From assembly GCF_030816475.1 (NCBI RefSeq), contig NZ_JAUSXF010000001.1, positions 124,001 through 188,000 of the forward strand: 64,000 nt of DNA, written 5' to 3'. The position numbers and the translations under genes are program-made. The DNA comes from Arthrobacter pascens (lineage in GTDB: Bacteria; Actinomycetota; Actinomycetes; Actinomycetales; Micrococcaceae). The notes beneath the pieces are model-generated. The model made no database searches, was not told where the DNA came from, and saw nothing but the letters and a program-made list of their open reading frames with translations. This document shows, one piece after another, positions 9,269 through 16,714 of the stretch (position 1 is its first letter; every line of letters begins with the position of its first letter).

Positions 9269-10014
9269 GTGACAACGCAGGCTCCCGCAACGCCCTGACC
9301 GTTGACCAGCTGCTCCGCGAGGCGGAGCTGGAGGCCGACGGCGTGCTCCGCCCTGCCCTGCTGGAGCTCCAGGCTTTGGCAGCGGAACGGCCGCAACCTT
9401 CTGCCGCAGTCGCCGCCCTCATGGTCCCGGCAACCCGCCGGCTCGAAGCCGTCCCGTCGCTCCCAACAGCGCACCAGCCGGACACGGCCGCCCTTCCCGC
9501 TCCCCGGCACGCAGCGCCGGCAGCCGGAGCAGCGGGCGATGAACTCGCGGCCCGCCGTCGGGCCAAGCGCCGGATTACCCTGACAACACTCTCCGTGGCC
9601 GTTTCGCTTGCTGCCGGTGGGGCGGTGGCCGTTGCTTCTGACCAGGGCATCCGTGACTCAGTGAATCACGCAGTCACGTCATTCGTTTCCACAGTTGGCG
9701 GAGGGCAGGCAAAGGCGCCAGCCAAAGCCCCGGCTCCGGTCACTGAGCGGCCTGGAAGCCCATCAACGGTTCCCGCCCCGACGGCGCCGGCGGTGCCAGC
9801 GCCTGCCGCCAGCGAAACGGACTCCCACGGCACGAAGGGGCCCCAGAAGCATCCTTCGCCGACTCCGTCAGGCGGCGTACCCCTCCCGGAGCTCCCCGTG
9901 CCGGAGAGCATCACGCCCGGCGCTCCCGGGGGCGGCCCCCTTCATGGCGAAGGACAGCCCTCGCTGCCTGTACCTGAGACGCCGCAGGTCCCGCTGCCCA
10001 ACCACGTGCCGTAA
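9265..10014 (+). CDS. Single-pass Pro-rich membrane protein, putative anti-sigma factor
   Basis: A 249-residue protein overlapping the sigma gene by 4 nt. It has a cytoplasmic N-terminus of about 100 residues, a basic RRRAKRR stop signal, one membrane helix near residues 105-125, a short DQGIRDSVNHAV segment, and a Pro/Ala/Thr-rich outside tail of about 110 residues. No zinc-binding H-x3-C-x2-C motif is present, so it is not a classical ZAS anti-sigma factor. The anti-sigma role is inferred from topology and coupling. The Pro-rich tail resembles in composition the PAVPAV protein upstream, suggesting both reach into the cell wall. Confidence 0.65.
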   Translation: MSDNAGSRNALTVDQLLREAELEADGVLRPALLELQALAAERPQPSAAVAALMVPATRRLEAVPSLPTAHQPDTAALPAPRHAAPAAGAAGDELAARRRAKRRITLTTLSVAVSLAAGGAVAVASDQGIRDSVNHAVTSFVSTVGGGQAKAPAKAPAPVTERPGSPSTVPAPTAPAVPAPAASETDSHGTKGPQKHPSPTPSGGVPLPELPVPESITPGAPGGGPLHGEGQPSLPVPETPQVPLPNHVP

Positions 10015-10055
10015 GGCGGGACCGGGCAGCAAGACCCGCTGAGCCCAGCTGAGCC

Positions 10056-10073
10056 GGCTGAGCCTGTTCAGCC
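10056..10073. terminator. Small hairpin between convergent genes
   Basis: GGCTGA-N6-TCAGCC lies between the anti-sigma-like gene and the convergent lipoprotein gene, within a run of repeated GCTGAGCC words. Confidence 0.4.
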
Positions 10074-10087
10074 AACGCCGGTTGCCG

Positions 10088-10615
10088 TCAGTATCCGGAC
10101 GCCGACGCCATCGTCTTGATCATGTCCCCGGCCGGGCTGGCCAGGTACCAGACACCGCCAACGCCTTGCCCTGTGACGTCCCCGGGATTCTTGTCTTTCG
10201 CGAAGTAGTACAGCGGCAGGCCGTTAAGGGTTACCTGCTTTTTCCCGTCCGGCGTCGTAATGGTGCCCAGCTTCCCGGTGACGCCGTCACCGGAGGGTGC
10301 ATCCGAGCGGGTGGTAACCGGCGGCCACTGCGTCAGGCAGGTTCCCGTGCAGGCGCTGGTTCCCGAGTCCTTTGTGTCCTTGGTGTAGAAGTAGACGCTC
10401 ATGCCCTTGGCATCCACCACGATGCTGCCGGCGCTGGACGTCGCAGTCTTGAGGTCGGCGGCGGTTGCCGGGTTTGCCGAGCTGGTGGCCGGCGAGGCGG
10501 ATGTGGCTGCCGGAGCCGGCGCCGTTGTGGTGGTGGTTCCGGGGCTGCCGCCGCAGCCCGTGAGGGCGGCCGCGAGGGCCAGCGCTGCGAAACCGATGCC
10601 CAGATGCTGTTTCAT
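10088..10615 (-). CDS. Secreted-repeat lipoprotein (COG4315-type)
   Basis: A 175-residue lipoprotein. The signal peptide ends in the lipobox LTGC, followed by a Thr/Ala-rich linker and two copies of the short repeat of unknown function seen in COG4315/PF03640 proteins. The first copy has VDAKGMSVYFYTKDTKDSGTSAC...CLTQWPPV; the second has LNGLPLYYFAKDKNPGDVTGQGVGGVWYL. The start is ATG 10615, with AAGGAG seven bases upstream. It is divergent from an ECF sigma/anti-sigma pair, a common arrangement for this family, and is a plausible target of that sigma factor. Biochemical function is unknown. Confidence 0.85.
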   Translation of the reverse strand: MKQHLGIGFAALALAAALTGCGGSPGTTTTTAPAPAATSASPATSSANPATAADLKTATSSAGSIVVDAKGMSVYFYTKDTKDSGTSACTGTCLTQWPPVTTRSDAPSGDGVTGKLGTITTPDGKKQVTLNGLPLYYFAKDKNPGDVTGQGVGGVWYLASPAGDMIKTMASASGY

Positions 10616-10686
10616 GAGAATGCTCCTTGGCTCGTGCCCGGCGGATCACCGGGCGCTAACCGGTACGACGTGCCAGGGTGAAGAAT

Positions 10687-10701
10687 GGTTCAAAGTGAAC
10701 C
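10687..10701. promoter_or_regulatory. Palindrome GGTTCA-AAG-TGAACC between lipoprotein and sigma genes
   Basis: A perfect 6-bp-arm palindrome in the divergent intergenic region, 71 bp upstream of the lipoprotein start and 108 bp upstream of the sigma start. Its position suits an operator or part of a sigma-dependent promoter. The binding factor is unknown. Confidence 0.4.
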
Positions 10702-10809
10702 GTTTCCGGCCTGCCGGCGTCGTATCAGCAGGGATATGCACCGAGTTGCGTAGGTATTTCCGCGCGGGAAGCCTCAACTGAGGAGACAGGGACAGGGAGG
10801 GGTGCGGGC

Positions 10810-11310
10810 ATGTCAATGGACGAGGATGTAGTGGCCGCGATCTATCGCGACCATGGCAGCGCCCTGCGACGCTTTGTCCTCAGCGCATCCCGGGATCCCC
10901 AGCTGGCCGAGGATGTTGTCCAGGAGACGGTGCTCCGCGTCTGGCAGCAGGCCCCGGAGATCACCGGCAGCCTGCGCAGCTACCTCTTCCGGACAGCCCG
11001 AAACATCATGATCGACAATTACCGCAAGGCCCAGCGGCGGCCGCTCGAAGCCCTCGAATACGAGTTCACTGATTCCACTGAGGCCGTGGAGCGGGTGGAC
11101 GAGTTGCTCAACCGGGTGCTGATGGAGGAGGCCCTCCTTCGGCTCAGCAGCGAACACCGTGACGTGCTTGTAGCCCTGCATTACCGGCGGTTTACCGTCA
11201 ACGAGGCCTCCGTGCAGCTGAACATCCCGAGCGGAACCGTTAAGTCGCGGGCTTACTATGCCGTACGGGCCCTGCGGACCATCCTGGATGAAATGGGGGT
11301 GGAACGGTGA
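10810..11310 (+). CDS. ECF sigma factor (SigK/SigL-like)
   Basis: A 166-residue sigma factor. Region 2 is seen as LAEDVVQETVLRVWQQA and SYLFRTARNIMIDNYRKAQRRP; region 4 as HRDVLVALHYRRFTVNEASVQLNIPSGTVKSRAYYAVRALR. It directs transcription of an extracytoplasmic-stress regulon and should be held inactive by the zinc anti-sigma factor encoded next, whose GTG start overlaps this gene's stop. GGGAGGGG precedes the ATG. The divergent lipoprotein gene is the obvious candidate target. Confidence 0.92.
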   Translation: MSMDEDVVAAIYRDHGSALRRFVLSASRDPQLAEDVVQETVLRVWQQAPEITGSLRSYLFRTARNIMIDNYRKAQRRPLEALEYEFTDSTEAVERVDELLNRVLMEEALLRLSSEHRDVLVALHYRRFTVNEASVQLNIPSGTVKSRAYYAVRALRTILDEMGVER

Positions 11311-11975
11311 CCGCCGCCGAGCTTCATCAGCTGCTGGGTGCCTACGTCCTGGGCGGCCTGGATCCTGCCGATTCAGTCCGCTTCGAAGCCCACCTTCAGG
11401 AGTGTGCCGACTGCCGCGCGGAGCTGGACGAGCTGGGCAAGCTGCCGGTACTGCTGGACGCACTTCCGGTCCCGGACGCGGTGGCACTGACCGCCAGCCG
11501 GCCCGGAGGGGGTGCCGCCGAGCCTGCAACCTCTGTCCCGGACACGGTCCTTGACGAACTCGCCGCCCGCCGTCGGAAGTCACGACGGCGGTGGGCGGCG
11601 CTCATGGGGGCCGTCGCCGCAGCGTGCCTCGCCTTGGGCCTGGCAGCGGGGCCGGTATTGAACCGGCCACCGCAGCCGGACGCGAGCTACTCGGTTCAGT
11701 CAGGCAGCGGCCTTCGTTTCAGCGTGGATCTGGCCAGGAAAACCTGGGGCACAGAACTCGCGGTGAGCGGCAGCAGCATGCCGCTGAACGGAACCCTGTC
11801 GCTGTGGATCCGGGACCGCGACGGCAGCGAGGACCGGGCCTGCGCCTGGACGGCAACCCCGAGCGGCAGGATCAAGGTCACCGGGGCAACCCCGGTTCAG
11901 CTGGCCAGCATCGCGAGTGTGGAGCTGCGGGATGGAACCCAGCAGGCTGTTGCAGTGATCACTGTTCCGAAGTAG
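11307..11975 (+). CDS. Zinc-type (ZAS) membrane anti-sigma factor
   Basis: A 222-residue protein with GTG start overlapping the sigma stop (GTGA). The N-terminal anti-sigma domain has the ZAS signature H29-x3-C33-x2-C36 after the HQLLGAYVLGGLDPADS segment. A single membrane helix lies near residues 95-115, followed by an extracytoplasmic RskA-like domain containing AVSGSSMPLNGTLSLWI. It should bind and sequester the preceding ECF sigma factor until an envelope or redox signal triggers release or proteolysis. Confidence 0.9.
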   Translation: MTAAELHQLLGAYVLGGLDPADSVRFEAHLQECADCRAELDELGKLPVLLDALPVPDAVALTASRPGGGAAEPATSVPDTVLDELAARRRKSRRRWAALMGAVAAACLALGLAAGPVLNRPPQPDASYSVQSGSGLRFSVDLARKTWGTELAVSGSSMPLNGTLSLWIRDRDGSEDRACAWTATPSGRIKVTGATPVQLASIASVELRDGTQQAVAVITVPK

Positions 11976-11990
11976 GGGACCCGAGCAGTC

Positions 11991-12047
11991 GTGTCGAAAT
12001 AGCCGTGCCCGAAACAGCGGTGCCGAAACAGAGGTGCTGAACAGACG
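11991..12047 (+). repeat. Four imperfect 14-15 bp tandem repeats
   Basis: Four consecutive units begin GTGTCGAAATAG, GTGCCCGAAACAG, GTGCCGAAACAG and GTGCTGAACAG. They lie 16 bp after the anti-sigma stop and before the convergent DUF1206 gene. The function is unknown. Confidence 0.6.
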
Positions 12048-12093
12048 TTCCGGGGCCAGCCGTATGCCGCCACTGGCCTCGGGATGGCCCCGG

Positions 12094-12918
12094 CTACATT
12101 CTGGCCAGGCGTCCCCGGACCACCATGTACAAGCCATAGCAGATCAGTCCCGAGCCCACCGCAGCCAGCACATAGATGCCGAAGGGCTGGTCACGTAGGG
12201 CTTTGAGTCCGCCGTCCAGGCCGGTGGACTGCTCAGGGTGCAGCTGCACATCGGCGATGACGATGAGCAGCCCGGTCAGGAGCAGCACGGTGCCCTTGGC
12301 GACATAGCCCACAACCCCAAGGATGGTCACGGCCGTCCGGGCGGGCGGAGACGAGGGAAGCACCAGATGTTTTTCGAAGGACTTCCTGAACCCGCGTATG
12401 CCGTAGGCGACACCTGTCACTGCCACCGCAAGGCCGACCACGACCAGCACCGCCGTACCGCCCGGCGCCTGCATGATGGTAATGGTGAGGTCGGTTGCAC
12501 GTTGGCGGTTGTCATCGCCGGACCCCGTTCCCCTGGCGAAAGAAAAGAACGTCAGTGCCAGTGCTGCGTAAACCAGGGCCTGTGCCACCGCGCGGGCCTT
12601 TTTCCCGGCCTTTTTCTTAGTGGACAGATGGTTGAAGTCGAAGATGGCATCGCCGGCCTGCCAGACGGCTAACGCCGCGCAGGCTGCAAAGCAGCTCCAC
12701 AGCAGGAACGGTCCTGCGGGTTGGCCGGCCAGTTCGGCGACTGCGCCGCTGACGTCTGCGCTACCGTTTCCACCCATGGCCAAACGGATGGCGATGGCGC
12801 CCACCAGGAAATGCAGGACCCCGCTCGCTGCGAAACCGGCCCTGGCCAGGAACTCCAGGGGACGCGAGTTGGTGACTTCCTCCGCCGCGTCCGCGGCCTG
12901 CCTGATTTCTCTCTTGAT
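12094..12918 (-). CDS. DUF1206 membrane protein with apparent ATC start
   Basis: A membrane protein with three repeats of a two-helix unit (GFAASGVLHFLVGAIAI, ALVYAALALTFF, YVAKGTVLLLTGLLIVI), as in the DUF1206 family. Function is unknown. The conserved N-terminal part extends well upstream of the first ATG/GTG, through residues KREIRQAADAAEEVTNSRPLEFLARAG. In that frame there is no ATG, GTG or TTG before the upstream stop, but AAAGGA at 12930-12925 is exactly six bases from an ATC at 12918. I therefore place the start there (274 residues). An ATG-to-ATC mutation, a sequencing error or a genuine non-canonical start are all possible. A truncated product could begin at ATG 12804 (236 residues). 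Confidence 0.75.
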   Translation of the reverse strand: MKREIRQAADAAEEVTNSRPLEFLARAGFAASGVLHFLVGAIAIRLAMGGNGSADVSGAVAELAGQPAGPFLLWSCFAACAALAVWQAGDAIFDFNHLSTKKKAGKKARAVAQALVYAALALTFFSFARGTGSGDDNRQRATDLTITIMQAPGGTAVLVVVGLAVAVTGVAYGIRGFRKSFEKHLVLPSSPPARTAVTILGVVGYVAKGTVLLLTGLLIVIADVQLHPEQSTGLDGGLKALRDQPFGIYVLAAVGSGLICYGLYMVVRGRLARM

Positions 12919-13064
12919 GGCCGTTCCTTTGTGCAGGCGCCGTAAAGCGCGGTTCTGCGTGCCTCAACACAAGCCAATCGTGCCACGCCAACGAAGCGGC
13001 GAACAGCCCTCGGCGGCGGCAGGGCTGCCTGCCTTGGCCGGTCTGCTTTCAGGATCCCGGAAGA

Positions 13065-13078
13065 GGCTCGCGCGAGCC
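13065..13078. other. 14-bp palindrome downstream of trmB
   Basis: GGCTCGCGCGAGCC is a perfect palindrome in the 251-bp gap between the trmB stop and the DUF1206 start. It may be a terminator stem or an operator. Confidence 0.35.
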
Positions 13079-13169
13079 CGTCCCGGAGCCCGGTCGGGCG
13101 GGAGTCAGCTCATGCGAGTCCCTGGTCCCCAGTGTCTTCAGGCACTGCACGCAGCCCGGTTAGCCTACG

Positions 13170-14093
13170 TTAGAGCCTGCGGTAGCAGAGGTCGAAGATC
13201 AGCCGGCCGGCCTCATGGGCCTTCGCCTCGAAGCTCGTGCGGATTCGGCCTTCGAAACGTGGCGCCCAGCCGCCCGTTTCATCCACGCCTTCGTTGGGAC
13301 CTGTGTGTTCGGTACTGACCGGGGCCCGGCCTTCACGGACAGGTGCGCCACCCACCACCGATTCCACACCGGACTGCCACACGTGGGTGAGGGGACTTTC
13401 AGGCCCGCGGCGCTCGCCGGTGTGCAGGTTTTCGAAGTCCTCCGAACCCGCCAGGACATCGCGGACATGGACGGCGTAGTTGGACCAGTCGGTGGCGATC
13501 CGCCACAGTCCGCCCTTCTTGAGCGCACGGGCCGCGAGGTCGGCAAATTCCGGCTGGATGAGACGACGCTTGTGGTGGCGGGACTTGTGCCATGGATCCG
13601 GGAAGAAGATCCACAGTTCGTCAACAGACCCGGCGGGCAGCATGGTGGACAGAACCTCAGGCGCGTTGGCTTCCACTACCCGCACGTTACTGAGCCCGCG
13701 GCTGTTGATCTTGATGATGGTGTTGGCAAGACCCGGCGTGTAGACCTCAACGGCCAGGAAGTCCGTGTCCGGGTTCTGCTCGGCTGCATGGCAGATGGCG
13801 TCGCCGAGCCCGGAACCGATCTCCACGATGAGCGGTGCCTTGCGGCCGAACTCTGCTTCTGCATCGAACGTGTAGTCCGGGTGCACAGACGTGTTGGCGA
13901 TGTGCCGGGGAACGTCCACCGCCCAGCGTTCGGCGTGCTGTTCCCACGCGGCCTGGCGGCGTCCTTGCAGCCGGGTTCCGCGGCGGACAAAGCTGACCGG
14001 CCGGCCGCCATAAGTGCCGAAGGACGCCTGGGTACCCGGTGTCACAGGCCGCGGGACATCCGGGGGCTGGGGGGATTCTGGGGATTCGCTCAT
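13170..14093 (-). CDS. trmB: tRNA (guanine-N7-)-methyltransferase
   Basis: About 307 residues of the TrmB family, which methylates G46 of tRNA using SAM. The SAM-binding motif is seen as LIVEIGSGLGDAICHAA, and the signature ELWIFFPDPWHKSRHHKRRLIQPEF is diagnostic. An N-terminal extension rich in Pro, about 50 residues long, precedes the core, as in other actinobacterial members. Start ATG 14093 is preferred; an in-frame GTG at 14120 is possible. A TATTCT hexamer seven bases before the ATG suggests a leaderless mRNA, although GGAAGGG also lies there. Confidence 0.93.
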   Translation of the reverse strand: MSESPESPQPPDVPRPVTPGTQASFGTYGGRPVSFVRRGTRLQGRRQAAWEQHAERWAVDVPRHIANTSVHPDYTFDAEAEFGRKAPLIVEIGSGLGDAICHAAEQNPDTDFLAVEVYTPGLANTIIKINSRGLSNVRVVEANAPEVLSTMLPAGSVDELWIFFPDPWHKSRHHKRRLIQPEFADLAARALKKGGLWRIATDWSNYAVHVRDVLAGSEDFENLHTGERRGPESPLTHVWQSGVESVVGGAPVREGRAPVSTEHTGPNEGVDETGGWAPRFEGRIRTSFEAKAHEAGRLIFDLCYRRL

Positions 14094-14131
14094 CCCTTCC
14101 AGAATAGTGGAGATCACCACGGCGCCGCGGT

Positions 14132-14593
14132 TCAGACAAACGGCAGCAAGCCCTGGGACCTCAGCGTGAGAATCAACCCGATGGTGAAAAGGATCCCGGT
14201 TACCCAGAGCGCGGCCACCGCCGAGGTTCTGCTGCCAGACCAGTCCGGAACCCCCGGGGAAGCCCTGATTGCCGCAACGGCCAGGGTCACCGAAAGGAGC
14301 CCGAGGAGCATCGGGATACTCCAGAGGACCAGGGGCGCAACCCAGAACCGTTCCGATGGCCCCTCGTCGGGGTAGGTAAGAAGTGCGGCGGTCATAGCGA
14401 GAGGTGCAGTCAGGACAAGGGTGACAGGCGCAATGATGGCAAGCACCAGACTGGTGGTGCCTTTACCTGCGCTTCCGCCCGGTGGCGGGACCGGATGAGT
14501 TGGCGGGACGGGCACCTGTGCTGGGACTTGCTGTGGTGGCCGGGCCGCGGGGAGCGCTTGAGGGTGCTGATCGTGTGGCTTCGGAAGATTCAT
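14132..14593 (-). CDS. Small membrane protein with Pro-rich N-terminus
   Basis: A 153-residue hypothetical protein. A cytoplasmic Pro/Gln/Ala-rich stretch of about 50 residues is followed by three hydrophobic segments (LVLAIIAPVTLVLTAPLAM, VLWSIPMLLGLLSVTLAVAAI, VAALWVTGILFTIGLIL). This resembles the DUF4190-like pattern of Pro-rich head plus membrane helices. Start ATG 14593 has GGGAG upstream. No function is assigned. Confidence 0.65.
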   Translation of the reverse strand: MNLPKPHDQHPQALPAARPPQQVPAQVPVPPTHPVPPPGGSAGKGTTSLVLAIIAPVTLVLTAPLAMTAALLTYPDEGPSERFWVAPLVLWSIPMLLGLLSVTLAVAAIRASPGVPDWSGSRTSAVAALWVTGILFTIGLILTLRSQGLLPFV

Positions 14594-14680
14594 TATGCTC
14601 CCAGCGCTGAAGGGGATTTGGTTCGGAGGGACGTTCCCAGCGTAGGAAGGACGCAGGGATACCATCAGTGCCGGGGTGGC

Positions 14681-14738
14681 CTATGTGGATAGCTCCACAT
14701 AGATAACTTTCACGTCGATAATTTCCACATAAATGACT
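14681..14738. repeat. Palindrome plus 15-bp tandem repeats in a divergent promoter region
   Basis: A perfect palindrome CTATGTGGA-TAGC-TCCACATAG (14681-14702) runs into three tandem 15-bp units: TCCACATAGATAACT, TTCACGTCGATAATT and TCCACATAAATGACT (14694-14738). The block is A/T-rich for this genome and lies between the start of the small membrane protein and the cynX-like start. It looks like an array of regulator binding sites. Confidence 0.6.
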
Positions 14739-14779
14739 TGCACACCAGGGGGAGAAAGCAGGCCTGACAGAATAGGGCC

Positions 14780-16063
14780 GTGAGAAACGACCAGACCCCC
14801 GGTACGCCAGGCGTCCTGGTCGACGCCGAAATCGATGACCTTCCCGGGGCTGCGCCAACCACGCTTCCCTGGAGCGGGAACAATAAGGCCGCGCTGGCCT
14901 ACCTGGGCGCATGCCTGGTTCTGATCGGACTTAACCTGCGGACTGTCTTCTCGAGTTTCGCGGCAGTACTGCCCGAACTGGTCTCCGATGCCGGGCTGCC
15001 GAGCTGGGCTGTCGTGGTACTCACCACTGTCCCCGTCACGCTCCTGGGCGGATTCGCTCCGCTGGCTCCGGTGCTGGCCCGCCGCTTCGGCGCGGAAAAA
15101 GTCCTGCTGGGCGCCATGGCTGTTCTCACCGCGGGGCTCATCCTGCGGCCTGCCGACTTGGGCGGCGTGTTTCCCGGTATGGGCCATCTGCCGGCACTGT
15201 TAGCGGGAACTGCGGCCTGCGGTGCCGCCATCGCCCTGTGCAACGTGCTTCTGCCAGGGCTGGTAAAGCGTGACTTCCCGCACCGGCTCGGGCTGATGGG
15301 CGGGCTCTACACCACTGCCATCTGCGCCTCGGCTGCGCTGGGGGCGGGCTTTACGTATCCCGTCTTCCTGTCGACGGGGGAGTGGACGTCGGCGCTCTGG
15401 GTCTGGGCGGTTCCTGCCGCCGTCGTACTCTTCCTGTTCCTCCCGGTGGCGCTGAACCAGCGGCCCGTCCGGCATCAGACAGCCAAGGACGGCGTAAACG
15501 TGTGGCGCTCGCCGGTGGCCTGGCAGGTGACCGTCTTCATGGCGCTGCAGGCCATGATGTCCTTCAGCGTCTTCGCGTGGCTGGCCCCGATCCTGAGGGA
15601 ACGCGGGGAGGACGGGGCCACGGCCGGGCTCATGGTGTCGGTATCCATTGTGCTGCAGATGCTGGGTTCGCTGTTCGCCCCGGCGCTGGCAACGAGGTTC
15701 CGGGACCAGCGGGCCATCAACACGATAGTGGCCCTGATGACCGGCGGCGGGTTCGCGCTGAGCATCTTCGGCCCGCTGGAGCTCGGCTGGGTGTGGACAG
15801 GACTGCTCGGGCTGGGGCAGGGGAGCCTCACGGCGGTGGCGCTGACCATGATCATGGTCCGGACGCGGGACGGCCACACTGCTGCGCATTTGTCCGGAAT
15901 GATGCAGGGGGTTGGCTACGGTCTCGGGTCCACCGGAACGCTAATGGTGGGCCAACTGCACCAGGCAACCGGATCTTTCGCGGCCGCCGGCGTGCTTTTC
16001 CTGGTGGTGGGTTCACTGGCCGCCGTCTTTGGTTACCAATCGGGCCGGAACCGGTACGTCTGA
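14780..16063 (+). CDS. MFS transporter of the CynX/NimT family
   Basis: A 427-residue transporter with twelve predicted membrane helices. The first helix region GACLVLIGLNLRTVFSSFAAVLPELV is typical of CynX-type carriers, whose known members act on cyanate or nitroimidazole; the substrate here cannot be read from sequence. The GTG start at 14780 is preceded by CAGAAT exactly six bases upstream, suggesting a leaderless transcript. Tandem repeats upstream may be its operator. The convergent soxR gene and a hairpin follow. Confidence 0.88.
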   Translation: MRNDQTPGTPGVLVDAEIDDLPGAAPTTLPWSGNNKAALAYLGACLVLIGLNLRTVFSSFAAVLPELVSDAGLPSWAVVVLTTVPVTLLGGFAPLAPVLARRFGAEKVLLGAMAVLTAGLILRPADLGGVFPGMGHLPALLAGTAACGAAIALCNVLLPGLVKRDFPHRLGLMGGLYTTAICASAALGAGFTYPVFLSTGEWTSALWVWAVPAAVVLFLFLPVALNQRPVRHQTAKDGVNVWRSPVAWQVTVFMALQAMMSFSVFAWLAPILRERGEDGATAGLMVSVSIVLQMLGSLFAPALATRFRDQRAINTIVALMTGGGFALSIFGPLELGWVWTGLLGLGQGSLTAVALTMIMVRTRDGHTAAHLSGMMQGVGYGLGSTGTLMVGQLHQATGSFAAAGVLFLVVGSLAAVFGYQSGRNRYV

Positions 16064-16081
16064 CCAGGCACGCGGTACCAG

Positions 16082-16111
16082 GTGCCGGTTTCATCGGCCC
16101 CAAAACGGCAC
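16082..16111. terminator. Hairpin between cynX-like gene and soxR
   Basis: GTGCCGGTTT and AAAACGGCAC pair with a single mismatch across a 10-nt loop, between the two convergent genes. Further ACCAGG/CCTGGT words flank it. Confidence 0.5.
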
Positions 16112-16117
16112 GTGCCG

Positions 16118-16609
16118 CTAACTGGTTGTGTCTGCCTGGTTAGCCGCAGCCGTCGCCGCGTTCCAGCGGACCGCTCCCGTGCCGGCCTCGCCCAGTTGGT
16201 CGTCCGGATTCTGCAGCCGGCACGACTTCAGGCTCAGGCAGCCGCAGCCGATACAGCCTTCCAGGTCCGCGCGCAGGTGTTCCAACGCCTCGATTCGGGC
16301 ATCGAGTTCCGTACGCCAGAGCCGCGAAAGCCTGGTCCAGTCGCGCTTGGTGGGCGTGCGCCCCTCGGGCAGCGAGTCCAGGGCCGCCCGGATGTCCTTC
16401 AGCGGAATGCCGACCCGCTGAGATACCCGGATGAACGCGACCCGCCGAAGAGCGTCCCTGCGGTAGCGCCGTTGGTTGCCGGCGGTGCGCGCGGAGGAGA
16501 TGAGGCCGTTGCGCTCATAGAAGTGAAGGGCCGACGGCGCCACGCCGCTCCGGTCCGACAACTCGCCAATGCTGAGCACATGATTCACCCCGCCTGCGAG
16601 TTGTGGCAT
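16118..16609 (-). CDS. soxR: Redox-sensitive transcriptional activator SoxR
   Basis: A 163-residue MerR-family regulator. The N-terminal HTH reads LSIGELSDRSGVAPSALHFYERNGLI. The C-terminal [2Fe-2S] motif C119-x2-C122-x-C124-x5-C130 identifies SoxR, which senses redox-cycling compounds and activates promoters with over-long spacers. Start ATG 16609 has AGGGGA upstream. It is divergent from an MFS pump gene whose promoter carries a near-canonical SoxR box, so that gene is very likely its target. Confidence 0.95.
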   Translation of the reverse strand: MPQLAGGVNHVLSIGELSDRSGVAPSALHFYERNGLISSARTAGNQRRYRRDALRRVAFIRVSQRVGIPLKDIRAALDSLPEGRTPTKRDWTRLSRLWRTELDARIEALEHLRADLEGCIGCGCLSLKSCRLQNPDDQLGEAGTGAVRWNAATAAANQADTTS

Positions 16610-16676
16610 GCTTCCCCTTGTTGGACCAACGGTGTTCCGGCTTTGGTCCAGCGCTTTCCGCAAGCCGGACATGACC

Positions 16677-16707
16677 TTGACCTCAACCTTAGTTGAGGTT
16701 CTACGGT
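16677..16707 (+). promoter_or_regulatory. SoxR-box promoter of the MFS pump
   Basis: TTGACC (16677-16682) and TACGGT (16702-16707) are separated by 19 bp. The 18-bp palindromic element CCTCAACCTTAGTTGAGG (16681-16698) overlaps the -35 end and lies in the spacer. It differs from the enterobacterial soxS box only in the central bases. The 19-bp spacer is the hallmark of MerR/SoxR-activated promoters. The predicted transcript starts at or next to the ATG at 16715. Confidence 0.85.
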
Positions 16708-16714
16708 TGCGTCC

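Noticed and set aside
15200..15889. Long minus-strand open frame opposite the CynX-like transporter
   Set aside because: Its Arg/Pro/His-rich composition and position fully opposite a clear membrane-protein gene mark it as a shadow frame.
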